Shown: piece after piece, positions 45,727 through 55,746 of the stretch
Layout: each line of letters opens with the position of its first letter
Numbering within the stretch: the first letter of the stretch is position 1
Assembly (NCBI RefSeq): GCF_000423005.1
Contig: NZ_AUHD01000016.1
Location: 1-64,000, forward strand
Length of the DNA stretch: 64,000 bases
Reading direction: 5' to 3'
From: Gelidibacter mesophilus DSM 14095
GTDB lineage: Bacteria; Bacteroidota; Bacteroidia; Flavobacteriales; Flavobacteriaceae
Position numbers and translations under genes: made by a program
The notes under the pieces: model-generated
What the model was told of the DNA's origin: nothing
Database searches by the model: none
The model's input: only the letters and a program-made list of their open reading frames with translations

Positions 45727-46386
45727 ATGATAAAAGCAACCAATATCCACAAATATTACAATGATTTGCATGTTCTTAAAGGTGTGCATCTTAACATTCA
45801 AAAAGGAGAAATTGTATCCATAGTAGGTGCTTCCGGCGCAGGCAAAACGACATTGTTGCAAATTTTGGGTACTTTAGATAGAGCGTCGTCCAAAGATCAT
45901 AGCACTCTTCATATCAATAATGTTGATATTCTAGGCTTGTCAGATAAAAATCTCGCCAAGTTTAGAAATGAGCATATTGGATTCATTTTTCAATTTCATC
46001 AATTGTTGCCAGAATTTACAGCGTTGGAAAATGTCTGTCTTCCAGCTTTTATAAAGAAAACAGCAAAAGCTGACGCTGAAAAACGAGCGAAAGAGCTTTT
46101 GAACTTTTTAGGATTGAGCCATAGATATAACCATAAGCCAGGTGAACTCTCCGGTGGCGAACAGCAACGTGTTGCCGTAGCTAGAGCGCTGATCAATAAT
46201 CCAGAACTAATTTTTGCTGACGAACCTTCAGGGAATCTAGACAGTGAGAGTGCTGAAAATTTGCACAACCTTTTCTTCAAATTGCGTGATGAGTTTGGCC
46301 AAACTTTCGTCATCGTAACCCATAATGAGGAATTGGCAGATATGGCCGACAGAAAATTAGTAATGGTAGATGGAAAAATCGTATAA
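45727..46386 (+). CDS. lolD: LolD-like ABC transporter ATPase
   Basis: 219 aa ATPase of the MacB/LolD class: Walker [18 protein letters not shown]-loop [18 protein letters not shown], signature [15 protein letters not shown], Walker [11 protein letters not shown]-loop NLDSES and H-loop VIVTHNEE. It would power release of lipoproteins or a similar substrate together with a membrane partner. No LolC/E permease gene is next to it here, so the assignment to LolD rests on sequence only. Confidence 0.85.
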   Translation: MIKATNIHKYYNDLHVLKGVHLNIQKGEIVSIVGASGAGKTTLLQILGTLDRASSKDHSTLHINNVDILGLSDKNLAKFRNEHIGFIFQFHQLLPEFTALENVCLPAFIKKTAKADAEKRAKELLNFLGLSHRYNHKPGELSGGEQQRVAVARALINNPELIFADEPSGNLDSESAENLHNLFFKLRDEFGQTFVIVTHNEELADMADRKLVMVDGKIV

Positions 46387-46391
46387 GTAAA

Positions 46392-46565
46392 CTACTTTAA
46401 ATCTGGAATAACATCGACGATAGAATCAATGAGTTTACTAATGGCACCACCAATGTTGTGACCACTTTTATATAGTGGCACATGGCCCAAAACATTGTCA
46501 AAATTATTTATTGAGTTGCTTACGACATTTAACGTTGAATCAACGATATCATTAGTATCTTCCAT
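46392..46565 (-). CDS. Small acidic protein, 57 aa
   Basis: Read from the DNA: ATG at 46565, TAG at 46392. The sequence starts MEDTNDIVDSTLNVVSNS and ends DSIVDVIPDLK, with an amphipathic acidic character and no membrane segment. Its start overlaps the end of the 46552 ORF by 14 bases, so the two are probably co-translated. It runs toward the lolD gene and ends 6 bases from its stop codon. Function unknown. Confidence 0.45.
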   Translation of the reverse strand: MEDTNDIVDSTLNVVSNSINNFDNVLGHVPLYKSGHNIGGAISKLIDSIVDVIPDLK

Positions 46566-46695
46566 TGCTTGAGGTTTTACGATCGTCCTGAAATTGTTTT
46601 AAATCATTTATAGCGTCCTTGCCCAACTTGGTGCCAATGCCAATCACAAAAAGAGCAACCGCTGATTTTAAACCGAATTTTATAATAGATTTCAT
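46552..46695 (-). CDS. Small membrane-anchored peptide, 47 aa
   Basis: Read from the DNA: ATG at 46695, TAA at 46552. It starts MKSIIKFGLKSAVALFVIGI with one membrane helix and ends in a polar tail (NDLKQFQDDRKTSSNGRY). It overlaps the following small ORF by 14 bases in another frame. No family recognised. The gap 46696-46898 on either side of it holds nothing else that I can see. Confidence 0.5.
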   Translation of the reverse strand: MKSIIKFGLKSAVALFVIGIGTKLGKDAINDLKQFQDDRKTSSNGRY

Positions 46696-46898
46696 TTGTA
46701 TCAAAATTTAATGAATTGCTCTAAATTAACTAATTTAAACCATTCCAAAAACACAAATTTGATTTGAGCTTAAAATTGTTTTGATAGCGTTAAATGAAAT
46801 TGGCCTAATCAGGTTTAGACGGCTTAAGAAAAATAATGTGGCAAGGAAATTGCGCTATAGGCAACCATAGGGTAAAGAATGAAAAATCATAGCATCCA

Positions 46899-47672
46899 TT
46901 GAAGAAAAAAGAATTAAAAGAGTTTTTAGACCTTAAAGTTACTGAGTATAATCATCCACGATTTATAGAAAGTGATCCCATTCAGGTTCCGCATCAATTC
47001 TCGAAAAAGGAAGATATTGAAATTGCTGGGTTTTTAACGGCAACCATTTCTTGGGGAAACCGAAAAAGCATTATTACCAACGCCAATAAAATGATGCTCA
47101 TGCTGGACCACTCACCTTACGATTTTGTGAAAAATCACGAATCTTCTGATTTAGAAAAATTAAGATATTTTGTCCATAGAACATTCAACGAAGACGATTT
47201 TATTCAATTTATAAAGAGTTTAAACCATATCTATACTAATCACAACGGTCTAGAATCTGTTTTTTCTAAACATTCAGAACGCTTTTCAACGCAATCAGCC
47301 ATTCATCAATTTAAAAGGCATTTTTTTGAAATTGAACACTTGCCCAGAACGCAAAAACATGTGAGTGATCCTTTCAGAAATTCGGCAGCAAAGCGTATCA
47401 ATATGTTTTTAAGATGGATGGTCAGAAATGATAACAACGGTGTGGATTTCGGAATTTGGAAAAGCCTATCTCCTTCCCAACTTTCATGCCCTCTAGATGT
47501 CCATTCAGGAAATGTTGCCCGGTCTTTAGGGTTATTGAAAAGACCGCAAAATGACGCAAAAGGCTTGGATGAATTAGACAAGGCCTTAAGGAAATTAGAT
47601 AAAAATGACCCGGTAAAATACGATTTCGCTCTTTTTGGTTTGGGCGTTTTTGAAGGTTTTTCAAAACCTTAA
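46899..47672 (+). CDS. DUF2400 / TIGR02757-type protein
   Basis: 257 aa, matching the conserved family remembered as TIGR02757 or DUF2400: ESDPIQVPHQFSKKEDIEIA, GFLTATISWGNRKSII, and SDPFRNSAAKRINMFLRWM with the later CPLDVHSGNVARSLGLL. Reminiscent of helix-hairpin-helix glycosylase folds, but function unknown. The start appears to be TTG at 46899: an in-frame TAG lies 9 bases upstream and no ATG is closer to the conserved N-terminus. Confidence 0.85.
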   Translation: MKKKELKEFLDLKVTEYNHPRFIESDPIQVPHQFSKKEDIEIAGFLTATISWGNRKSIITNANKMMLMLDHSPYDFVKNHESSDLEKLRYFVHRTFNEDDFIQFIKSLNHIYTNHNGLESVFSKHSERFSTQSAIHQFKRHFFEIEHLPRTQKHVSDPFRNSAAKRINMFLRWMVRNDNNGVDFGIWKSLSPSQLSCPLDVHSGNVARSLGLLKRPQNDAKGLDELDKALRKLDKNDPVKYDFALFGLGVFEGFSKP

Positions 47673-47731
47673 ACTATATTGTATAATTATTTTTGGATTA
47701 TAAAAACGAAAGATTACTAAAAAAAACACAC

Positions 47732-48922
47732 ATGCAAATCCCCCAATTACCCGCTAATGAACTCCAACGCTTGAAAATCGTTTCTGAATATCAATTGCTG
47801 GATACCCTTTCAGAAGAAGATTACGACAATATGACCAGTCTTGTGGCTACCATATGTGATGCGCCTGTATCTTTAATTACAATTATCGACAAGGATCGCA
47901 ATTATTTTAAATCTCACCATGGCGTGCCGTTTAAGGAATCTCCTAGAGATATTTCATTTTGTGGGCATGCTATTTTAGCAAATGAACCTATTTTTATAAT
48001 TAAAGATGCCCGATTGGATGAACGGTTTATCGGCAATCCATTAATTGAAGCTGCAAGTGCTATTTTTTATGCTGGCGTACCGCTCATAAATCCAGAAGGT
48101 TATGCATTGGGAACCTTGTGTATTTTTGATCACAAACCAAGGGTTTTAACTGATTCACAAAAATACGCACTCATTACGTTGGGCAAACAGGTGGTCAATT
48201 CAATGGAATTAAGACGCCAAAACTTGAAATTGGAGACTGCAAAATACGAATTGACCAAACACAATATCGAATTAAAACAATTTGCTAGTCATGTGTCCCA
48301 TGATTTGAAATCGCCTTTAGCCAATATTATTTCATTGACCTATCTTTTGAAAGATGATCTCAAAGGCAAGCATTCCGATTCTTCATTAGAATACCTGGAG
48401 TATATTGAAGATTCAGCCTTGATTCTCAAAGACTATATCGATGGCATCCTATTGCATTATAAAGCTGACGAACTTCTCAAGGCAGAAAAGGAAGACGTTC
48501 AACTCTCCTTATTAACTGAGGATATTAAGCAGCTTTTGCTCACTAAAAATGATAGTCTTACGCATTCTGGACAAGATGACATTGAAAACATCAATAAGTC
48601 AGCATTAACACAAATATTGATTAATTTGGTGGATAATGCTCTCAAATATAATCAAAATGAACACCGCGCAATCACCATTTCCTATGCAGAAGAGCCGAAA
48701 TTCCATAAATTTTCGGTTTCAGATAATGGGATTGGAATTGAGAAAGACAAGCAGAGTTTAATATTTAAGTTATTTGCCACCATTCCTGATAAAAACAGAA
48801 AACCAAGCACTGGCATTGGACTGAGTACAATCAAAAACTTGGTGAATAAATTAGGAGGCGAAATTAATGTAAGCTCTGATTTGGGTAAAGGAAGTGTCTT
48901 TACTTTTACAATTGCAAAATAA
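47732..48922 (+). CDS. GAF-domain sensor histidine kinase
   Basis: About 396 aa from the ATG at 47732 (MQIPQLPANELQRLKIVSEY); a TTG start at 47693 would add 13 less likely residues. Residues about 20-165 form a GAF domain (VSLITIIDKDRNYFKSHHG, then DISFCGHAIL). A HisKA segment follows with the phospho-acceptor in FASHVSHDLKSPLANI, then an HATPase domain (NLVDNALKYNQNE, SDNGIGIEKDKQ, STGIGLSTIKNLV). It is soluble, so it senses an internal signal. No response regulator is adjacent. Confidence 0.92.
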   Translation: MQIPQLPANELQRLKIVSEYQLLDTLSEEDYDNMTSLVATICDAPVSLITIIDKDRNYFKSHHGVPFKESPRDISFCGHAILANEPIFIIKDARLDERFIGNPLIEAASAIFYAGVPLINPEGYALGTLCIFDHKPRVLTDSQKYALITLGKQVVNSMELRRQNLKLETAKYELTKHNIELKQFASHVSHDLKSPLANIISLTYLLKDDLKGKHSDSSLEYLEYIEDSALILKDYIDGILLHYKADELLKAEKEDVQLSLLTEDIKQLLLTKNDSLTHSGQDDIENINKSALTQILINLVDNALKYNQNEHRAITISYAEEPKFHKFSVSDNGIGIEKDKQSLIFKLFATIPDKNRKPSTGIGLSTIKNLVNKLGGEINVSSDLGKGSVFTFTIAK

Positions 48923-49125
48923 AGATATACTTGATCGGGTTTGTTCGAGTGCATTGTGGTTTTTCTTATCAGTTTCTTCATTCATGCTGATTTTTATTTT
49001 AATTGGAAATAGGTGGCACATTATGCTTTTTTTTATGGCTTCGCGATAGATTTTCTATTTTAACAGTTTTTCAAAATAGCTTCCAATAAATCCATTTATC
49101 TTTAAAGGTTTTAAATTTTAACTTT

Positions 49126-50607
49126 ATGAAGAACTACTTTTTATTACTTGCTACCTTTTCTGTAAGCTTGCTTTTTTCGCAAGTCAAAAAAACACCTTTA
49201 GACACCAAGGTTGTTACCAACCATTCCGTTGTTATTAATGGTCAAAATCTCTCTTACCAAGCCACGGCAGGCACACAACCCGTTTGGAACGCTAAAGGCG
49301 AACCTATTGCGACCTTATTTTATACCTATTATAAAAAAAGTAATAGCGAAAAGGAAAAAAGACCAATCATCTTTTCTTTTAATGGCGGACCAGGTTCTGC
49401 CTCTGCTTGGATGCATATTGCATATACAGGGCCAGTTATTTTAAATATTGACGATGAAGGTTACCCTGTACAACCTTATGGCGTTAAACCCAATCCACAT
49501 TCTATTTTAGACGTTGCCGATATTGTTTTTATCGACCCTGTGAATACCGGCTATTCTAGAATGGTTGAAGATAAGGATGGAAAACTGCCAGACAGAAAGA
49601 CATTTTTTGGCATCAATGCCGATATAAAATACTTAGCGGAATGGATGAACACTTTTGTTTCAAGAAAAAACCGATGGGAATCGCCAAAATATTTAATCGG
49701 TGAAAGTTATGGTGGTCCGAGAGTTATGGGATTGTCAAGAGAGTTACAAAATAGCCAATGGATGTATCTCAACGGTGTCATTTTAGTGTCACCAGCCGAT
49801 TATAAGATCTATTCTACCGATCAGCCTATTTATTCGGCATTAAATCTTCCCTATTTTACTGCGGCAGCTTGGTATCAAAAAGCACTTTCGCCTGCATTAC
49901 AGCAAAAGGATTTATTGGATATCCTACCAGAGGTTGAAACCTATGCGATCAACAACTTGATGCCAGCCATTGCAAAAGGCGGTTTTATTTCAGATGAAGA
50001 AAGAAATCAGATTGCCGAAAAAATGAGTTTGTATTCGGGTTTGGATAAATCAGCAGTCATTGATCATAATTTAAATGTTCCGACAAATTTCTTCTGGAAA
50101 GAATTGTTGCGTGATAAAGGCTTTACGATAGGTAGATTGGATTCACGGTATTTAGGAATTGATAAAATGGCCGCAGGAAATTCTCCTGATTATAATTCAG
50201 AACTAACTTCTTGGCTACATTCCTTTACGCCAGCCATAAATTATTACATTCGTGAGGAACTCAAATTCAAAACTGATATTAAATATAATATGTTTGGTGA
50301 CGTCCATCCTTGGGACCGTCAAAATGATAATACGCGAGATGGCTTACGCTTAGCAATGGCTCAAAACCCCTATTTAAAAGTATTGGTGCAATCCGGTTAT
50401 TATGATGGTGCAACTACGTATTTTGCGGCTAAATATACGGTAGCACAAATGGATCCTAGCGGGACATTGAATGACCGTGTTTCCTTTAAAGGCTATAGAA
50501 GTGGGCATATGATGTACCTAAGAAAGGAAGATCTAAAAACTGCTACAGAGGATATACGGCAATTCATATTAGACTCTGCTCCTAATGGAAAAGCGGCAAA
50601 GTACTAA
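49126..50607 (+). CDS. S10-family serine carboxypeptidase-like peptidase
   Basis: 493 aa. A signal peptide (LLATFSVSLLFSQV) leads into an alpha/beta-hydrolase body with FSFNGGPGSASAW (oxyanion region), the nucleophile Ser194 in LIGESYGGPRVMG, Asp427 in YYDGATTYF and His461 in GYRSGHMMYL. Secreted to the periplasm or beyond, it would trim C-terminal residues from peptides. Monocistronic, with a strong terminator at its end. Confidence 0.9.
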   Translation: MKNYFLLLATFSVSLLFSQVKKTPLDTKVVTNHSVVINGQNLSYQATAGTQPVWNAKGEPIATLFYTYYKKSNSEKEKRPIIFSFNGGPGSASAWMHIAYTGPVILNIDDEGYPVQPYGVKPNPHSILDVADIVFIDPVNTGYSRMVEDKDGKLPDRKTFFGINADIKYLAEWMNTFVSRKNRWESPKYLIGESYGGPRVMGLSRELQNSQWMYLNGVILVSPADYKIYSTDQPIYSALNLPYFTAAAWYQKALSPALQQKDLLDILPEVETYAINNLMPAIAKGGFISDEERNQIAEKMSLYSGLDKSAVIDHNLNVPTNFFWKELLRDKGFTIGRLDSRYLGIDKMAAGNSPDYNSELTSWLHSFTPAINYYIREELKFKTDIKYNMFGDVHPWDRQNDNTRDGLRLAMAQNPYLKVLVQSGYYDGATTYFAAKYTVAQMDPSGTLNDRVSFKGYRSGHMMYLRKEDLKTATEDIRQFILDSAPNGKAAKY

Positions 50608-50612
50608 ACAGA

Positions 50613-50648
50613 AAAACCTGATGATTCACTTCATCAGGTTTTTTTTTA
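50613..50648 (+). terminator. Intrinsic terminator after the S10 peptidase gene
   Basis: aacctgatga (50615-50624) pairs with tcatcaggtt (50631-50640) around a 6-base loop, with A and T runs on both sides, so it can act for both this gene and the convergent M61 gene. Confidence 0.88.
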
Positions 50649-50664
50649 TTTGCTATAAGGTCGT

Positions 50665-52554
50665 CTATCCTTTTAACCACGCTTCACGAAGCTCTTTTTG
50701 AGCTGTTGTTGAGTTTTCATCTTCTATCAAACTTTTACTGATGGTATAGGCTTGTTTCAATTTGCCTTTAAACTCCAGTTCCTTTCCGTCACGTTCAACT
50801 TTAATCTTATAATCGGCACCAGGTTGCCATTGGTACATTTCGCCAATGAGTGCCTGTGCATTTTCGAGTGATAAAATTTTACCGCTTACTTCTTTCACAA
50901 TATCTCCAGGCAAAAGGCCTTCTTCAGTCCAAAAACTATTATTGGCAACACCTTCTGAAAAATTCAAGGTCATTTTCTCGCGGTCACCGTCAAAAATAAA
51001 TCCACTGCCATCTTGAATATAAGAGGTTTCAATTTTCTTATCACCTAAAGTCAATCCCACCTTATTGAAAAACACATTGTAATCTATTGGCGTTGTGCCC
51101 TCAACATGGTTTTTTAAGAAACTTGCTACAGACGGATAGGTCATTTCGGAAATTTCAGCAATCAATTCAGCATCCTTAAATGGTTTATTTGTTCCATAAC
51201 GTCCTGAAAGTTCTTTCATTAAAGAGATCATGCTGCGTTGTCCATTACTCTCCTCTCTCATCAAAATATCAATGCACATCCCAATCAAAGCTCCTTTTGA
51301 ATAGACATTAATATAATTATCCGCATAAGGCGCGTCCAAAATATTTTCACTCATTAAGGTAAAACTCATGGTATCATCAAAATATCCTGATGTTTGGATT
51401 TTTTCCATCAGTTGTGCATAAAACTGATCATTCGTGATCAAGCCTTCATAAACTTGAAAGTGTTGCGCGAAATACTCGGTTATACCTTCATACATCCATA
51501 AATGCTTAGAGAATGTCGGGTTGTTATAATCAAAATAGTGGACGTCTTCTGAATGCACAGAAAGTGGCGTCACAATATGGAAAAATTCGTGAGATACGAT
51601 ATCAATCATTGATTCTTCAAGAGCGTCAATTGACATGCCTTCCATTAAAACAACCACCGTAGAGGTATGGTGCTCCAAAGCTCCAAAACCTTTTGGTGCA
51701 CCTTCAGAATCATCTGCCAAATACAAGAAAATATCATAACGTGGCGTGGTATTGATATCACCCAAATAAGCTTTTTGGCCTTTCATCATCTTAAACATAG
51801 ATGGCTTTAAATCTGCTGCACTATGCGTTTTGTTTGGCGAATACACGCTCAATACAACCTTTATGTCATCCACCATAAACTCTTCAATGCTCAAATCGCC
51901 GTACATCATAGGATTATCAGTAATGTCAAAATAGCGCGGTGCAAAATAGCTATTTGTAATTGCAGTGCCATCTGCATTTGGTTTAGAAGCATTCGCCTGT
52001 AGTGCAGAGCTGTGTTTGAATGTTGCGGGAGCGGTAACATCCAAAGTATATTGATTATTCTTTAAATTATCGAAATACCCAATAAACCCATGTAAGTTCA
52101 AGACATAATTATCAGGCTCTATATTGGTTCCTGCCGGTGAAAAAGGTGTTTCTCCACCTATACCACCTTCGTCTTCTATATCAAAAGTATCATTAACATT
52201 ATACACAATTTTATCAAGTTGCTGGGCATTGCTGATCACCCAAGTGTTCTCTTCAGGATGGGTAAATTCTAAGGGGTTCCCATTATAATCAAGCGCTTTA
52301 AAATCGTCTACAAATCTTCCAAATGCACTGACGCTATAGGTGCCTTGTACCACTTTTGGCAAATAATAGGTTACGGTTTCTTCAGTAAACCGTCCTGGAT
52401 TGATCACCACAGGAACTTTATCATTGCTCACCGCGGTTAAATTGATATTGGTTACAATAGGATTGCTTACTGCTAAATCATTACTTGTGTTTTTTGATGG
52501 GCCACAAGCAACAAGGAGCACGGTCAACGCCAATGTTGATAATAAATGTTTCAT
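50665..52554 (-). CDS. M61-family metallopeptidase lipoprotein with PDZ domain
   Basis: 629 aa. The signal has a lipobox (LLVACGPSK, Cys about 17). An N-terminal beta domain precedes the catalytic domain with SHEFFHIVTPLSVHS (H322-E-x-x-H326) and a downstream Glu in LWMYEGITEYFAQH; this is the glycyl-aminopeptidase type. The C-terminal 110 residues form a PDZ-like domain (LLPGDIVKEVSGKIL). Attached to a membrane and active in the periplasm or outside. Confidence 0.92.
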   Translation of the reverse strand: MKHLLSTLALTVLLVACGPSKNTSNDLAVSNPIVTNINLTAVSNDKVPVVINPGRFTEETVTYYLPKVVQGTYSVSAFGRFVDDFKALDYNGNPLEFTHPEENTWVISNAQQLDKIVYNVNDTFDIEDEGGIGGETPFSPAGTNIEPDNYVLNLHGFIGYFDNLKNNQYTLDVTAPATFKHSSALQANASKPNADGTAITNSYFAPRYFDITDNPMMYGDLSIEEFMVDDIKVVLSVYSPNKTHSAADLKPSMFKMMKGQKAYLGDINTTPRYDIFLYLADDSEGAPKGFGALEHHTSTVVVLMEGMSIDALEESMIDIVSHEFFHIVTPLSVHSEDVHYFDYNNPTFSKHLWMYEGITEYFAQHFQVYEGLITNDQFYAQLMEKIQTSGYFDDTMSFTLMSENILDAPYADNYINVYSKGALIGMCIDILMREESNGQRSMISLMKELSGRYGTNKPFKDAELIAEISEMTYPSVASFLKNHVEGTTPIDYNVFFNKVGLTLGDKKIETSYIQDGSGFIFDGDREKMTLNFSEGVANNSFWTEEGLLPGDIVKEVSGKILSLENAQALIGEMYQWQPGADYKIKVERDGKELEFKGKLKQAYTISKSLIEDENSTTAQKELREAWLKG

Positions 52555-52705
52555 AGTCGTTTAAGTTTAAAATTATATAGGCTTCGATGCTCTTCCAATT
52601 TAAGAACATGGAAAATAATGAGCATTTCAGAATGAGACAAAACTACAATGCCCAACCTTCCTTTTAGTGAAGTTTATGTTAAATTAGAAATTGTATTTTA
52701 GCAGC

Positions 52706-53713
52706 ATGCAGCAGCCATTGATTAGTATATTGACGCCCTTTAAAAATAGTTCCCGATTTTTGGACGAATGCCTCCAATCTATAATCAGCCAAACCTACAC
52801 GCATTGGGAACTACTGATTGTTGACGATCATTCCACAGACGAGAGTTATAATTTAGTGGCTGACTTTGCTCAAAAAGATGCTCGGATTAAAGTATTTAAA
52901 AATTCCGGCGAAGGAATTATTGAGGCGTTAAGGCTAGCACTTGACAAGAGTTCAGGCCAGTTGATCACCCGAATGGACAGTGATGATGTGATGACTCCCA
53001 ACAAACTGGAAGTGATGTCCCAAAATTTAAAGATCCACGGTAAAGGAAGCATTGCTCTCGGATTAGTGAATTATTTTAGTGAAGACCACCTTGGCGAAGG
53101 GTATTCCAATTACGAACAATGGCTCAACGGACTGACAAAAAAAGGTACAAACTATTCTGAAATCTATAAAGAATGTGTCATTCCTTCACCATGTTGGATG
53201 GTATATCGCGAGGATTTTATGACATGTGGCGCTTTCGACAGCACGACCTATCCGGAAGATTATGATCTGGCATTTAGATTCTACAAGCACAGTTTAAAAT
53301 GCATTCCAACGGATCAAGTCCTCCATCATTGGAGAGATTACAGTTCAAGGACCTCAAGAACTGATGACCATTACGCAGCCAACCATTTTTTAAAGTTAAA
53401 AGTAGATTATTTTATAAAATTGGATCGAGATATTAATCGACCTTTAGTTTTATGGGGCGCAGGTTTTAAGGGGAAATTTTGCGCTAAACTTCTTAAGAAA
53501 AACAAAATGCCGTTTCTATGGATTTGCAACAATCCGAAGAAAATTGGAAAACATATCTATAAAATAGAACTTTATTCCGTCTCTGCTTTAAGCCATTTTA
53601 AAAACCCGCAAATTATCATCACTGTAGCCAATAAAACTTCACAAAAACAAATTAGGTCCATTTTAGAAAACCATCACTTGGAAAAAGCTCTAGATTATTT
53701 CTTCTTTTGTTAG
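52706..53713 (+). CDS. Family 2 glycosyltransferase with C-terminal Rossmann-like domain
   Basis: About 335 aa from the ATG at 52706 (MQQPLISILTPFKNS); the longer reading uses a TTG 15 bases earlier. The GT-A fold has LLIVDDHSTDES, TRMDSDDVMTP (DXD-type metal site) and PSPCWMVYREDFM with PEDYDLAFRFYK. From about residue 245 a second domain begins RPLVLWGAGFKGKFC, with a Gly-rich nucleotide-binding look, and continues to the end. Donor and acceptor sugars are unknown. It is not near the polysaccharide locus. Confidence 0.87.
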   Translation: MQQPLISILTPFKNSSRFLDECLQSIISQTYTHWELLIVDDHSTDESYNLVADFAQKDARIKVFKNSGEGIIEALRLALDKSSGQLITRMDSDDVMTPNKLEVMSQNLKIHGKGSIALGLVNYFSEDHLGEGYSNYEQWLNGLTKKGTNYSEIYKECVIPSPCWMVYREDFMTCGAFDSTTYPEDYDLAFRFYKHSLKCIPTDQVLHHWRDYSSRTSRTDDHYAANHFLKLKVDYFIKLDRDINRPLVLWGAGFKGKFCAKLLKKNKMPFLWICNNPKKIGKHIYKIELYSVSALSHFKNPQIIITVANKTSQKQIRSILENHHLEKALDYFFFC

Positions 53714-53776
53714 TAAACTATAGTTATAAACGTTAAATTTCTCAAAATCAGAAGGCGCAAATCCTCGTGTATTTTT

Positions 53777-53784
53777 TATATTTG
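53777..53784 (+). promoter_or_regulatory. TAnnTTTG -7 box for the BatA-type operon
   Basis: TATATTTG lies 37 bases before the start codon at 53821 and matches the Bacteroidota -7 consensus. Confidence 0.5.
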
Positions 53785-53820
53785 ACACGCTTGATCGACC
53801 TCTAAAACAAAAAAAAAGGA

Positions 53821-55746
53821 ATGCAGTTTAAAAATCCGGAAATCCTATACGCGTTACTGCTGCTCATAATTCCTATAATTGTCCACTTATTTCAACTCAG
53901 ACAGTATCAAAAAGTCGCTTTTACCAACGTCCAGTTTCTTAAGGATATTACTTTACAGACCCGAAAGAGTTCCCAAATTAAAAAATGGCTGACCTTATTG
54001 ACACGATTACTGCTTTTGGCGTGTATCATTATTGCTTTTGCTCAGCCCTATCAGGCCAGTACTGATAGTTTTAATACGAAAAGTGAAACTGTCATTTATT
54101 TGGACAATTCATTTAGCATGCAGACCAAAGGTAAAAATGGCCCCTTGTTAAACACCGCTATTCAGGATTTAATTGAGCATCTTGATGAAAATGAGAATTT
54201 AAGTATTTTTACCAACGACCTTAACTTTCCAAATACAACTCTTAAAGCTGTCAAAAACGAGTTAATGCAACTCTCCTATTCTTCCAATCAACTAGATTAT
54301 GAAGCTGTTCTTATAAAAGGAAAGAAATCATTTTCTAAGGACAAGGGTAGCATCAAAAACTTGGTCCTAATTTCAGATTTTCAACAAAGGAATGAAATTT
54401 TAGCAATTGAGAAAGATAGTCTTGTCAATTATCGACTGGTGCAATTACAACCCAAACACGATAGTAATGTGAGTATTGATTCTTTATACATTTCCAAAAT
54501 CAATGTAGAAACACTGGAATTGACTGTCAATTTGAGCAACCAAGGGAATCCTATTGAGACCATGTCAGTCTCTTTGTTTGAAAACGATCAACTTTTAGCG
54601 AAATCGGCGGTGGCCTTAGATGATAAGGCAGCAACTGTTTTCACAATTCCTAATAATAAAGCTTTTAAAGGAAAAATCACGATTGATGATGCCAATTTGA
54701 CCTATGACAACACATTCTATTTTAATTTGGATGAAACGAAACGGATAAAAGTATTGGTGATTAGCGAAGCAAAATCTGATTTCTTAAAAAAACTCTATTC
54801 CGATGACGAATTTGATTTGACCCTTGTCGATTACAATGAGCTGAATTATAATAGTATTGTGGATCAAAATTTAATTGTCCTTAATGAATTAAAAAGCATA
54901 CCCAATGCGCTTATCACCTCTTTAAGTTCATTTTCAAATGATGGTGGCAGTATTTTAATTATTCCTTCAGATCAAACTGATTTAAATTCTTATAATCAAT
55001 TATTTAATAATTTTTTGTTACCGAATTTTACTTCCAAAAATTCAATAGAAAAACGGATTACTAAAATCAATTTCTCTCATCCACTTCTAGCAAATGTTTT
55101 CGATAAAAAAGTGGATAATTTTCAATATCCAAAAGTGAATTTATTTTATAATTTGTCCAATTCAGGAGGAGAAAACATATTGAGTTTTGAAGATAATGCT
55201 GCATTTTTAAATCATTCAAATAGTGTTTACACGTTCTCGGCTGCATTAAATGAGAGTAACTCCAATTTTAAAAACTCACCTCTCATCGTGCCCGTTCTTT
55301 ATAATATCGGTAAGCAAAGTTTAAAATTACCACGCTTATATTATTCTATTGGCACTAAAAACACTATTGACATCCATACAACCGTGCATCAAGACGCTGT
55401 TTTACGACTTGTAAACCCTGAAACTTCCATTATCCCATTGCAGCAAACCTTTAGTCATAAGGTTCAATTAATTACTGAAGAATCACCGGCTACTGCAGGC
55501 ATTTTTGCAGTCACGAATAAAGATGACGTTATTCAGCACCTGAGCTATAATTATAACAGAGATGAAAGCCATCTTAATTATATGAATCTTTCGCAAGTGA
55601 CCAACAGCACAAAAAATAGTTCTATCGCTTCAACAATCGATGACATAAAAAGTATCTCAAATGTTAATGAGCTATGGAAATGGTTTGTTATTTTTGCAAT
55701 AGCTTTTTTAATTATTGAAATGCTCATCTTAAAACTTCTTAAATGA
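53821..55746 (+). CDS. BatA-domain membrane protein with von Willebrand-A-like region
   Basis: 641 aa. The N-terminus matches the BatA family start (FKNPEILYALLLLIIPIIVH, then LFQLRQYQKVAFTNVQFL) with two membrane helices; a vWA-like segment follows (VIYLDNSFSMQTKG, LVLISDFQQR), and one C-terminal helix anchors the end (WKWFVIFAIAFLIIEMLIL). Bat proteins are linked to stress tolerance in other Bacteroidota. It overlaps the next gene by 4 bases (ATGA). Confidence 0.88.
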   Translation: MQFKNPEILYALLLLIIPIIVHLFQLRQYQKVAFTNVQFLKDITLQTRKSSQIKKWLTLLTRLLLLACIIIAFAQPYQASTDSFNTKSETVIYLDNSFSMQTKGKNGPLLNTAIQDLIEHLDENENLSIFTNDLNFPNTTLKAVKNELMQLSYSSNQLDYEAVLIKGKKSFSKDKGSIKNLVLISDFQQRNEILAIEKDSLVNYRLVQLQPKHDSNVSIDSLYISKINVETLELTVNLSNQGNPIETMSVSLFENDQLLAKSAVALDDKAATVFTIPNNKAFKGKITIDDANLTYDNTFYFNLDETKRIKVLVISEAKSDFLKKLYSDDEFDLTLVDYNELNYNSIVDQNLIVLNELKSIPNALITSLSSFSNDGGSILIIPSDQTDLNSYNQLFNNFLLPNFTSKNSIEKRITKINFSHPLLANVFDKKVDNFQYPKVNLFYNLSNSGGENILSFEDNAAFLNHSNSVYTFSAALNESNSNFKNSPLIVPVLYNIGKQSLKLPRLYYSIGTKNTIDIHTTVHQDAVLRLVNPETSIIPLQQTFSHKVQLITEESPATAGIFAVTNKDDVIQHLSYNYNRDESHLNYMNLSQVTNSTKNSSIASTIDDIKSISNVNELWKWFVIFAIAFLIIEMLILKLLK

